Positions 19,919-26,309 of a stretch of 30,238 nt of DNA are shown one piece after another. Under the pieces are notes generated by a model that was not told the DNA's origin, did no database searches, and saw only the letters and a program-made list of their open reading frames with translations. A program made the translations under genes and the position numbers. How positions within the stretch are numbered: the first letter of the stretch is position 1; every line of letters begins with the position of its first letter. The stretch spans positions 1-30,238 of IMG/VR virus record IMGVR_UViG_3300026519_000051; one strand, given 5' to 3'. The stretch comes from a virus.

Positions 19919-20812
19919 TCAGGAAAACAATCGTTTTTCCAGGTCAGCCGCGGCGCGGCTGTACCTTTGGCGCGCCGCGGCGGTTTTCGCCGACGCCGCC
20001 TTCATCTCGAGGTACTTCAGGCGCCGCCGCAGTTGCGGCCGCGTGTAGAAGCGGCCGCGATAGAGAATACGGTCCTCGGTGGTGTTGGCGCCCATGGCCG
20101 GCCAGCCGCGGGACTCGCGCGGCCGGACGGCCCAGAAGTCGCCCCCCTCGCCCTCGATGACGCGGACGCGGACGGGCCCGTAGGCCCAGCAACCGAAAAC
20201 CACCGGCACGTCGCCGGCGATGATCGCCTCGACGGCCTCCGGAGCCCAGCCGACGAGGATGCGGCGCAAGCGGGCCTGCCACTCGTCGCGCCGCTCGAAG
20301 ATGATGGCGAGCGCGGCGGCCTCGGCATCCTCCTCGGAGGAGAAGCTGGCCGAGTTGGTGGCGGGATCGACGACCGCGATCATGCGGCCGCCAAGGCCGA
20401 TGAACGAGTACCACGAGCCGGAGAGGTGGCGAATGCAGATGTCGGTGAGCGTGGAATCCACGCTCAAGACGGCGTCGGCGTAGACGCGGCCGGCCTCACC
20501 GGCCTCGAGCTGGCAGAGCGGCGCGACCCAGAGATACCACGAGTGGCTCGGGTCGCCGCGGAGCGACCGAACGTCGTCCGCGGTTGGTTCGACGCCGGCA
20601 AATGCCGGCGATTCGCGGAGCGCATCGAGCTCCTCGTCCGAGACGGGGAGGAGTTCGTGGCGCTGGACCTCTCGCGTGCCGTGTGGCACGCGGGCGTCGG
20701 CGGCGTCAGTGCCCCAGATGTTCCAATGGCAGTCCGGGTCCGTGGCAACTCGGGTCCACCCAGTGGACGAGATGTCGGCAGAGGCCGGGGCGATGGCGAT
20801 GCGGCGTTTCAT
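19919..20812 (-). CDS. Early protein, unknown
   Basis: 297 residues with AAGGAG six bases before the ATG. No membrane segment. Notable stretches are GWTRVATDPDCHWNIWGTD, HSWYLWVAPLCQLEAGEAG, SGSWYSFIGLGGRMIAVVDP, and a basic coiled C terminus (RRRLKYLEMKAASAKTAAAR). The aromatic character recalls its downstream neighbour. The coding DNA is unusually GC rich even for this genome. Function unknown; second gene of the early block, separated from the first by a strong hairpin. Confidence 0.72.
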   Translation of the reverse strand: MKRRIAIAPASADISSTGWTRVATDPDCHWNIWGTDAADARVPHGTREVQRHELLPVSDEELDALRESPAFAGVEPTADDVRSLRGDPSHSWYLWVAPLCQLEAGEAGRVYADAVLSVDSTLTDICIRHLSGSWYSFIGLGGRMIAVVDPATNSASFSSEEDAEAAALAIIFERRDEWQARLRRILVGWAPEAVEAIIAGDVPVVFGCWAYGPVRVRVIEGEGGDFWAVRPRESRGWPAMGANTTEDRILYRGRFYTRPQLRRRLKYLEMKAASAKTAAARQRYSRAAADLEKRLFS

Positions 20813-20834
20813 TTGATTCTCCTTTTGAGCGGGG

Positions 20835-20871
20835 CCGCGACAGGGGCCGGGCCCGACCCGGCCCGTCGCGG
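20835..20871 (-). terminator. Strong intercistronic hairpin in the early operon
   Basis: CCGCGAC (20835-20841) pairs with GTCGCGG (20865-20871), and inside it GGGCCGGG (20844-20851) pairs with CCCGGCCC (20857-20864) around a 5-nt loop; a 2-nt bulge separates the stems. There is no U-run on either strand, so intrinsic termination is unlikely. It may be an attenuator or mRNA-stabilising element between the zinc-ribbon gene and the next gene. Confidence 0.5.
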
Positions 20872-20887
20872 AAGATGTGATGTAAGA

Positions 20888-21097
20888 TCAGACGTTACGG
20901 AGGTCGAGACGTCGGTGATTGTGCGCAGCCTCTGCGCTGCGCAGCTGAGCGGTCGTGGAGTGCGCCCCGCATCGGGCGCATTCCCATAGCTCGGGATGAA
21001 TACGGATGAGAGCGTGCCGCGCAGTGTTGTGGCACTGGCAGCACGCAGAAACGATTACGCGATTTGGATACGCGCGGGATGAGCTATAATCGGACAT
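20888..21097 (-). CDS. Small zinc-ribbon protein, first early gene
   Basis: 69 residues. VSACCQCHNTARHALIRIHP, then ELWECARCGAHST gives two CxxC knuckles 17 residues apart, a zinc ribbon. It is preceded by AGGAGG six bases from the ATG, the best ribosome site in the window, and by a structured leader under the main early promoter. High expression is therefore likely. Possible roles are transcription regulation or interaction with host polymerase; no family is recognised. Confidence 0.75.
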   Translation of the reverse strand: MSDYSSSRAYPNRVIVSACCQCHNTARHALIRIHPELWECARCGAHSTTAQLRSAEAAHNHRRLDLRNV

Positions 21098-21120
21098 GGC
21101 GTACCTCCTATCAGGTTTCG

Positions 21121-21187
21121 CCCAGGCCCCGGGATGTTAGCGGCATCGCCGGGGCCGCTTTTTGGGGTCGGCCCAGTGCCGACCTCC
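21121..21187 (-). promoter_or_regulatory. Structured 5' leader of the early transcript
   Basis: On the minus strand GGTCGGC/GCCGACC (arms 7 bp, loop ACTGG) is followed by an A-run and then GGCCCCGG/CCGGGGCC (arms 8 bp, 16-nt loop), then the AGGAGG site. On the plus strand the same DNA reads AGCGGC, 9-nt loop, GCCGCT and TTTTT, which is a terminator for transcripts coming from the other side. It may therefore insulate the early promoter as well as structure its leader. Confidence 0.5.
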
Positions 21188-21198
21188 ACGTTACGCCC

Positions 21199-21249
21199 TA
21201 ATTGTAAGACAATTATCGGCTCGCGTCAAGGGTTTTGTCTTACAATTTT
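21199..21249 (-). promoter_or_regulatory. Main early promoter with twin operators
   Basis: On the minus strand TTGACG (21224-21229), 17-bp spacer and TACAAT (21201-21206) form a near-consensus sigma70 promoter. AATTGTAAGACAA at 21200-21212 is repeated in inverted orientation at 21235-21247. The first copy is embedded in a palindrome TAATTGT-AAG-ACAATTA covering the -10 box; the second lies just upstream of the -35. This is the layout of a repressor-controlled promoter. The exact FliA -10 consensus GCCGATAA also lies within the spacer region. The RHH gene that ends 44 bp away is a natural repressor candidate. Confidence 0.8.
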
Positions 21250-21292
21250 AGGAAATTCTGGAAAATTCTGAGAAAATCCGGCGGGACAGTGG

Positions 21293-21517
21293 TCAGTCGG
21301 GAACGCCGGGGCGGGCCGTGGTAGCGGGCGGCGAGTGCGCGTGGAGCTGGTCGTCGTCTGGAAGTCGCCATGGCGTGGGAGTCTCGGCGAGGTCCGGCTG
21401 GTCGAGGTGGTGGGCGAGCGCCTGCCGTATGAGGTACGAGATGGAGACGTTCCGCTCGCGCGCGGCAGCTCGTAGGGCGCGGTGGAATCGGCGGCTGGCT
21501 TTGAATGTGATGAGCAT
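21293..21517 (-). CDS. Ribbon-helix-helix protein, candidate repressor
   Basis: 74 residues from ATG 21517. DMLITFKASRRFHRALRAAA and RERNVSISYLIRQALAHHLDQ form an RHH domain: strand (MLITFKAS), helix A, turn with the usual small residues (NVSIS), helix B. A Pro-rich tail follows. The gene ends directly beside the twin operator and early promoter, so autogenous or switch control by this protein is likely, although it is at the far end of the late transcript, with 1 nt between it and the sulfotransferase stop. Confidence 0.8.
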   Translation of the reverse strand: MLITFKASRRFHRALRAAARERNVSISYLIRQALAHHLDQPDLAETPTPWRLPDDDQLHAHSPPATTARPGVPD

Positions 21518-21518
21518 G

Positions 21519-22193
21519 TCAGATCGGGAGGCGGCGGGGTCCGGTCGACGGGTAGCGCAGGACTGGGTGGTGGTGGAGAGAATGGAGCAGCTCGTAGTCG
21601 GAGGCGAAGTGCTCACGGCAGCGCTCGTGGAAATCCGGTGTAGCGTCGGGCCGGGCGGTCTCATCGACGGTGGTATCGGCCGGCGGCCACGGAAGGATTC
21701 GGGTGCGCAGTCGAAAGGCGACTTGGGCCCAGGCGGCTTGGAAGTCGCTGGCATCGATAAGTAGCAGCTCATCGAGGTGCGGCTCGAGCCAGGTGGCGCG
21801 GAATGTCCGGCGGGCCGGCCATTTTCCGGTCCAGACGTCTTCCTCGAGCCAGCGGTCGAACGTCAGCGAGTGGAGACGGTCTGCGTATTCCACCCACTCG
21901 GGAGTCGGCGGCGGGTCGGTGGGAGTCCAGTCGGGCGAGTGATAGCGGCGGTGCCAGGTGACGGCGTTGGCGAACCAGGAGGCGAGTATCTGATGGGGCG
22001 GGCGGAACAGGGCGATTTTGAGGGCGGTGGTCCAATGCGGGAGTTTGGCGAGCTGTCGTGCGGTAGCATGCTTGCGGTCGGCGAAGTCGATCGTCGATCG
22101 CGGGAAGCGCCGGTGGATGGCGAGAGAGATCGAGGTTCCGCCGGTGCGCGGGATGTGGATGAAGATGAACGGGGGTTCGCGCGACGAAAGCAT
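21519..22193 (-). CDS. Sulfotransferase-like protein
   Basis: 224 residues. FIFIHIPRTGGTSISLAIHRRF (residues 9-30) is a P-loop-like 5'-phosphosulfate-binding motif of the sulfotransferase family, in which the HIPKTGG form is typical. A second conserved element, ALFRPPHQILASWFANAVTWHR, corresponds to the 3'-phosphate-binding Arg/Ser region. Such enzymes move a sulfate from PAPS to sugars or other acceptors. Planctomycetes make sulfated glycans, so surface modification, for instance to block superinfection or modify the virion, is plausible. No strong ribosome site is seen. The gene follows tail and PRTase genes. Confidence 0.75.
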   Translation of the reverse strand: MLSSREPPFIFIHIPRTGGTSISLAIHRRFPRSTIDFADRKHATARQLAKLPHWTTALKIALFRPPHQILASWFANAVTWHRRYHSPDWTPTDPPPTPEWVEYADRLHSLTFDRWLEEDVWTGKWPARRTFRATWLEPHLDELLLIDASDFQAAWAQVAFRLRTRILPWPPADTTVDETARPDATPDFHERCREHFASDYELLHSLHHHPVLRYPSTGPRRLPI

Positions 22194-22214
22194 GGATCGG
22201 GTGGTCGGTCAGGT

Positions 22215-22475
22215 TCATTTCGCTTTGGTCGCGGCGGCGGGCGGCGGCTGCTGCGAGTGTGCGAGATCGGCGACGATGGCGTCGAAGAGTTTTCGCTCGT
22301 GCTTCGTCGCCTGGACGATCGGTGAGGGGACGGCGTCCTCGCTGTATCGTGTGCGGACGAGGACTCCGCGGCGGGCGAGTTCCTCGATGGTGCGCTGGCA
22401 GAGCTCGCGGCGTTTTCGCTCGTCAAGGTCTGGAGCGATCTTTGTCCAGGATGCGTGGTGGACGTTGAGTCTCAT
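22215..22475 (-). CDS. Small helical hypothetical protein
   Basis: 86 residues from ATG 22475, overlapping the PRTase-HAD stop (ATGA). It is charged and helical (DLDERKRRELCQRTIEELARRG) with a possible winged-helix core (GVLVRTRYSEDAVPSP). It ends with a Pro/Ala/Lys tail. Not recognised; a DNA-binding role is possible. Confidence 0.62.
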   Translation of the reverse strand: MRLNVHHASWTKIAPDLDERKRRELCQRTIEELARRGVLVRTRYSEDAVPSPIVQATKHERKLFDAIVADLAHSQQPPPAAATKAK

Positions 22476-23605
22476 GGCAGGTCCTTTCGTTGCGTCGGCG
22501 GGGGCGCGTGGACGGCGAGCGTCCACTGTGAGTATCGGTTGAACTGGTCGACTTGGCGGGCATCCGACTCGAAAAAGAAGTCGGGGCGGAGGTGGTCGCA
22601 GACTCGGGCCTTCCAGCGGCCGATATTGCCTCGGCGACGGTCCATCATGACGAGGCGGCGATACCGGACTCGATGGCGGGCGAGCCATTCTTCGGTGGCC
22701 GGTCGGTGCTTCGCTTCCCGGCCGGTGATGATGGCGACGAGCGGCTTGTGGCGGGGGAGGTGGAGCGGACGTGCGCGGGCGAGCCAGTCGCGGTATTCGT
22801 CGGTGTCTGCGTCTGGATCCTCGAGCGGGCAGTCCTCGCAGAGGACGCCATCGAAGTCGCAGGCGATGGTGTGGGCGAATTCGGAGTTGGCCCAATTCCA
22901 CTCGAGGAGGTGCGGCGTGGGGAGGATGTATCCGTAGAGGTCGAGCTGGTGGGCGGCTTGTGGGGTAGCGAATGCAACGGCCGAGACGACTCGGTCGATG
23001 GCGGGAGCGCTGCTGAGGGTGGTGGCGGTGTGCGCGAGGGTCTGGCCGGAGTGGGCGGTATCGTCGACGAGGAGTATCGAGCCGTCGATGCGCGATGGCA
23101 GGCCGGCGGAACGGTGGCCGTGGCCGGCGTGGATGATGGAGCCACGAGCGATCGTGTGGAGGGGGCGATGTGTGATCGTGGCGAGAGTGGCGGCTGGAAT
23201 GAGTCCGGAGCGCGGCACGGCGACGAGGTGGTCGATGTCGGCTGGTAGATCGGCGGCAAGCGCGAGGGTCGCGCGGATGAGGTCCTCGGTGGTGACGTAT
23301 GGCGTGCCGATCCAGCGGGCCAGTGGCGAGGATGGATCGAGGCCGATTCCGACAGCGCGACCGAGCCGGTTGAGCAGTTCGCGGCGGCGGTCGCAGCCGG
23401 TGCAGTCTCCGCGGAGCGACTCCCAGAGTCGAGTGACGTGGACGGCGTCGAGGGCGCGCTTGAAGTGGTCGCCGAGTCCGAGTCGGGTAGGCTGTGAGCA
23501 GTTCGCGCGCACGCGGGATGGATCGGCGGTGGTGTCGACGGTGCGGCCGCAGAGCGTGCAGGTGACGGTGTCTGGTGTGGTGCGCTCGAATCGGCAACGG
23601 GTCAT
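22472..23605 (-). CDS. Phosphoribosyltransferase-HAD hydrolase fusion
   Basis: 377 residues from ATG 23605. The N terminus has a small Cys cluster (TCTLCGR, NCSQ, GDCTGCDRR). Residues 115-235 are a type I PRTase: LVAVPRSGLIPAATLA, and the PRPP loop SILLVDDTAHSGQTL (177-190). Residues 245-370 are a HAD-fold hydrolase: IACDFDGVLCED with nucleophile Asp250 and acid Asp252, AIITGREAKHRPATEEWL, and FFFESDARQVDQFN. Such fusions occur in phage and genomic islands, probably in nucleotide or sugar-nucleotide metabolism, with the HAD clearing phosphate from the PRTase product. It overlaps the tail protein gene by 4 nt. Confidence 0.85.
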   Translation of the reverse strand: MTRCRFERTTPDTVTCTLCGRTVDTTADPSRVRANCSQPTRLGLGDHFKRALDAVHVTRLWESLRGDCTGCDRRRELLNRLGRAVGIGLDPSSPLARWIGTPYVTTEDLIRATLALAADLPADIDHLVAVPRSGLIPAATLATITHRPLHTIARGSIIHAGHGHRSAGLPSRIDGSILLVDDTAHSGQTLAHTATTLSSAPAIDRVVSAVAFATPQAAHQLDLYGYILPTPHLLEWNWANSEFAHTIACDFDGVLCEDCPLEDPDADTDEYRDWLARARPLHLPRHKPLVAIITGREAKHRPATEEWLARHRVRYRRLVMMDRRRGNIGRWKARVCDHLRPDFFFESDARQVDQFNRYSQWTLAVHAPPPTQRKDLP

Positions 23606-23618
23606 AGTGGTTTGGCGG
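23598..23618. repeat. 21-bp exact repeat at a gene junction, copy 2
   Basis: Second copy of the 21-bp sequence at 4455-4475, over the ATGA junction between the Cys-rich tail protein and the PRTase-HAD gene. Confidence 0.7.
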
Positions 23619-24696
23619 TGAGCGTGGCTGCGGAAAAGTCGCAGTCGGTGCTCCAGTCGAGGGTGAGGGTATTGGGGCCGCTGCATGTCGTGAGTGGTCC
23701 GCTCCAGTGGGCGACGGATGTGAGCCAGTCTTGGGTGCTGCCGTCGGCGAATGTGGTGGTGTAACGGGCGACGAGTTCGACGTGGATGGTCGGTGGCGTG
23801 GTGTCTTGTGCGACCCAGAGCCACCAGACTGCCTCGTATTGATCGACGCCGGGGATAACGGTGAGCCAGTCGGGCCGGCAGGTGAATCCGGCGTCGATGG
23901 AGTAGGTGCATTGGTCGACGGCGATGCTGTCGGGATAGCTCAGGTATCCGATGACGGCACCGACGTCGAGGATGTAGGTGCCGTCGAGGTCGGAGCAGGA
24001 ATAAGGCGAGCAGGCGGAACCGGAAGCGCCGGCGAGATCGATTTGCCACTGGTAAACGAGCCGGGAGGAGCCGGAGAGCTCGCAGCGGAGACAGGATTGG
24101 CATGGGTCGATGGTCGCTGTGGTGGGCGTAGTGCAGTGGGTGCCGGTGGTGGCGCGAGTGAGCGTGTTTTGGCGGCCGCATTGCCAGGAGGCGGCGCTGA
24201 GCGTGTAGGTGGCGACTCCGCCGCGCGTGTCGGTAGTGTTGAGGTAGAGCGTCCAGGTCTGGCCGGTACCGTCGTCGGTGAACTCGAGCTCGATAAGGGG
24301 GAGTGGTGTGGAGGAGGCCGGGCCGCAGGTGGCGTCGGCGTCGGATTTCCAGGTGACGCGGGAGACGTAGAACTCGCAGTTGACTGGGGCGCTGGGCGGT
24401 CCGGTGTAAGACTCGACGGAGGCGGAGGAGTCGTAGCGCAGGCAGTGGGTGCCGTTGAAGTCTGTGCAGCTTGTGCAGGAGTCGTTAGCGACGCCGGCGA
24501 GAGTGACGGAGACGGCGGATAGGAGGAGGTCGTGGCATTTGTAGCGGATCTGCTCGGGTAGAGGGCGGTAGCAGATCCAGGTGCCGGCGAATGTATTGGA
24601 CATGGGTCGGTCGTCAGCGCACCACGGCCAGCAGCGGAGTCGGCAGCCGCAGGGTTTTGGAGCGGTGCAGCAGGTGCAGCCGGGGGAATGCCTCAT
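23602..24696 (-). CDS. Cysteine-rich tail-tip/adsorption protein with a duplicated domain
   Basis: 364 residues with more than 25 cysteines. An N-terminal Cys cluster (CTCCTAPKPCGCRLRCWPWC) precedes two copies of one module. Each begins with a CxxCxDxxGTxxL signature: SCTSCTDFNGTHCLRY and CSPYSCSDLDGTYILDV. Each continues with a CEFY/CTYS strand, an ELEF/HVEL strand and a Thr-rich edge. The body is beta-rich without membrane segments. It lies downstream of tape measure and two probable tip proteins, where receptor-binding proteins are found. The role is inferred from position. Disulfide-rich folds suit an extracellular virion part. Confidence 0.7.
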   Translation of the reverse strand: MRHSPGCTCCTAPKPCGCRLRCWPWCADDRPMSNTFAGTWICYRPLPEQIRYKCHDLLLSAVSVTLAGVANDSCTSCTDFNGTHCLRYDSSASVESYTGPPSAPVNCEFYVSRVTWKSDADATCGPASSTPLPLIELEFTDDGTGQTWTLYLNTTDTRGGVATYTLSAASWQCGRQNTLTRATTGTHCTTPTTATIDPCQSCLRCELSGSSRLVYQWQIDLAGASGSACSPYSCSDLDGTYILDVGAVIGYLSYPDSIAVDQCTYSIDAGFTCRPDWLTVIPGVDQYEAVWWLWVAQDTTPPTIHVELVARYTTTFADGSTQDWLTSVAHWSGPLTTCSGPNTLTLDWSTDCDFSAATLTAKPL

Positions 24697-25505
24697 GGGC
24701 AGTCCTCCCCGGTCCAGATGAGGCGGCCGTAGTGGTCGCGGTGGGCGATGATGCGGATAGTTCCGCCGCTGGGCGGGATGGCGGACGGGTTGGTGGTCCA
24801 GGAGTACAGGGTTTCGGTCGGGCCGTCATCGGTGAAGGCGCCGGTGGTGGGGTCGATGCGCTGTGGCTGGACGGTGGCGGTTCCTGGTGCGGACGAACTG
24901 GCGGCGGGGATTTGGTTGGCGGCGGTGCAAATGACGGTGCCGTCGGTTCCGCCGGCTCCGTGGATGATGAGGGCGTTCTTGGTCCCGGTGCCCGACTCTC
25001 GCCAGAGGATGCGGTGGGGCCCGTATGGCGCGAGTGTGTATTTCGTTGGGTCTGATGGACTAGGCCGGGCGAATAGGTATCGGTGGGAGGAGTCTTCGGC
25101 GGCGCTGGCGACGTAGACTCGGCCGGCGGCGAGGCCGGCGAGGATGGCTCGGGCGTGCTTTCCGTCGGCGGCCGGTTCGAGAAGGGTGGCGGTCGGCTTG
25201 TTGGGGTCGCCGGTGGGCGCGATGCCGCGGAGACCCGGTCGGGTGGCGAATGCGTTGGGGTTGTCTGCGGGCGTGGGGAAAACGGCGTTGATCTCGAGGA
25301 CGTCGCCGCGGACGCGGTCGGCGGCGGAGTCGTTTCGGACAGGGAGAATGAGTCGGGCCGCGATGTCGGTGGGGGCGGATTCGCGGGTGGCCGGGACGCG
25401 CCGGCGCTGAAAGTCGATGGCGGCGTCGATGAAGGCGTTCCAGGTGGCGGCTTTGATTTCGAGCTCGTCGCCTGGGAGGACGGGGTGGAGCGGATCCGTG
25501 GGCAT
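24693..25505 (-). CDS. Tail-tip/minor structural protein (putative)
   Basis: 270 residues from ATG 25505. Starts with PTDPLHPVLPGDELEIKAATWNAFIDAAIDFQRRR, a helical plug, then beta-rich repeats (LEINAVFPTPADNP, RVYVASAAEDSSHRYLF, GTIRIIAHRDHYGRLIW). Lies between a large tail protein and the Cys-rich protein, sharing 1- to 4-nt junctions with both, so it belongs to the tail-tip block. The KAxTWNAFIDAAxDFQ opening is familiar from other planctomycete-type phages but has no known function. Confidence 0.68.
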   Translation of the reverse strand: MPTDPLHPVLPGDELEIKAATWNAFIDAAIDFQRRRVPATRESAPTDIAARLILPVRNDSAADRVRGDVLEINAVFPTPADNPNAFATRPGLRGIAPTGDPNKPTATLLEPAADGKHARAILAGLAAGRVYVASAAEDSSHRYLFARPSPSDPTKYTLAPYGPHRILWRESGTGTKNALIIHGAGGTDGTVICTAANQIPAASSSAPGTATVQPQRIDPTTGAFTDDGPTETLYSWTTNPSAIPPSGGTIRIIAHRDHYGRLIWTGEDCP

Positions 25506-25506
25506 G

Positions 25507-26304
25507 TCAGGTACCGATTCCGAGTTTGCTGAAGTCGGCCGGGTCGTAGATTTGCTCGACATAGACGGCGACGGGTTTTTTGATGAGCGCTTTCGCCACA
25601 GTGTCCTCGGCGTCCTCGTAAAGGACCCACAGATACTCCCAGCCTTTCTTGTCGATTCCCGTCACGTCGCCGATCGTGAGGCCGGTGAGGTTCTGGCTGG
25701 CGGCGAAGCTGTAGGTGATCTCCCATTCATCCTCGGAGCGCGTCGAGCCTCGGGCTCCAAGGAAGAGGACCTCGCCGGCGGCGAATCCTTTGAAGGTGGC
25801 GTCGTTCGTCTTGCCGGTGAGGGCGTAGAGGTCGGCCTTGTAGGCGGCGGTGACGGTGGTGGCCGGGAGGATGTGTTTTTCGCTGAAGGCGTATTTGGGG
25901 ATCTGGATGGAGACGCCGCGAACTTGCTCGCCTTCGACGTTGATCGCGCCTTTGAAGTCTGGGGCCGTCTTGCCGGCTGGGGCGTATTTGGTGGTGTTGT
26001 TCGACTGGGTGACAGTGGTGGTGCCACCGGTCGTGTCGAATGAGAAGACGGAATTGGACTGGTCGGGCGGCTTTCTCGGGCCGTAGGTGGCGACGATGGT
26101 CCAGACGCCGCCGCCGTGGTGCTCGGTGGTGTACTGCTGGAGGTAGAGCGATCCCCAGGTGGCTGGCAGAGTGGCGTCGGCGGCGGATTTGATAGCGGCT
26201 TCGCTTTCGTCTCCGGTGGCGCGGTAGACGAGCTCGGCGGAGCCGCCGTCTTTGGCGATTTTCTCGTTGCGGGACTTCGCGAGCTCGTAGATGGTGACAG
26301 CCAT
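25507..26304 (-). CDS. Distal tail/baseplate-region protein (putative)
   Basis: 265 residues, beta-rich, no cysteines, starting TIYELAKSRNEKIAKDGG. It contains YTTEHHGGGVWTIVATYGPR, FDTTGGTTTVTQSNNTTKY, ISIQIPKYAFSEKHILP-like segments, and a C-terminal region (KKGWEYLWVLYEDAEDTVAK). It is the first gene after the tape measure, the usual place of the distal tail protein. No family motif is recognised, and identity is inferred from order. Confidence 0.68.
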   Translation of the reverse strand: MAVTIYELAKSRNEKIAKDGGSAELVYRATGDESEAAIKSAADATLPATWGSLYLQQYTTEHHGGGVWTIVATYGPRKPPDQSNSVFSFDTTGGTTTVTQSNNTTKYAPAGKTAPDFKGAINVEGEQVRGVSIQIPKYAFSEKHILPATTVTAAYKADLYALTGKTNDATFKGFAAGEVLFLGARGSTRSEDEWEITYSFAASQNLTGLTIGDVTGIDKKGWEYLWVLYEDAEDTVAKALIKKPVAVYVEQIYDPADFSKLGIGT

Positions 26305-26309
26305 GGTGT

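Noticed and set aside
20813-20887. Rho-independent terminator in the early operon
   Set aside because: The hairpin is strong but has no U-run on either strand, so it is kept only as a possible attenuator or stability element.
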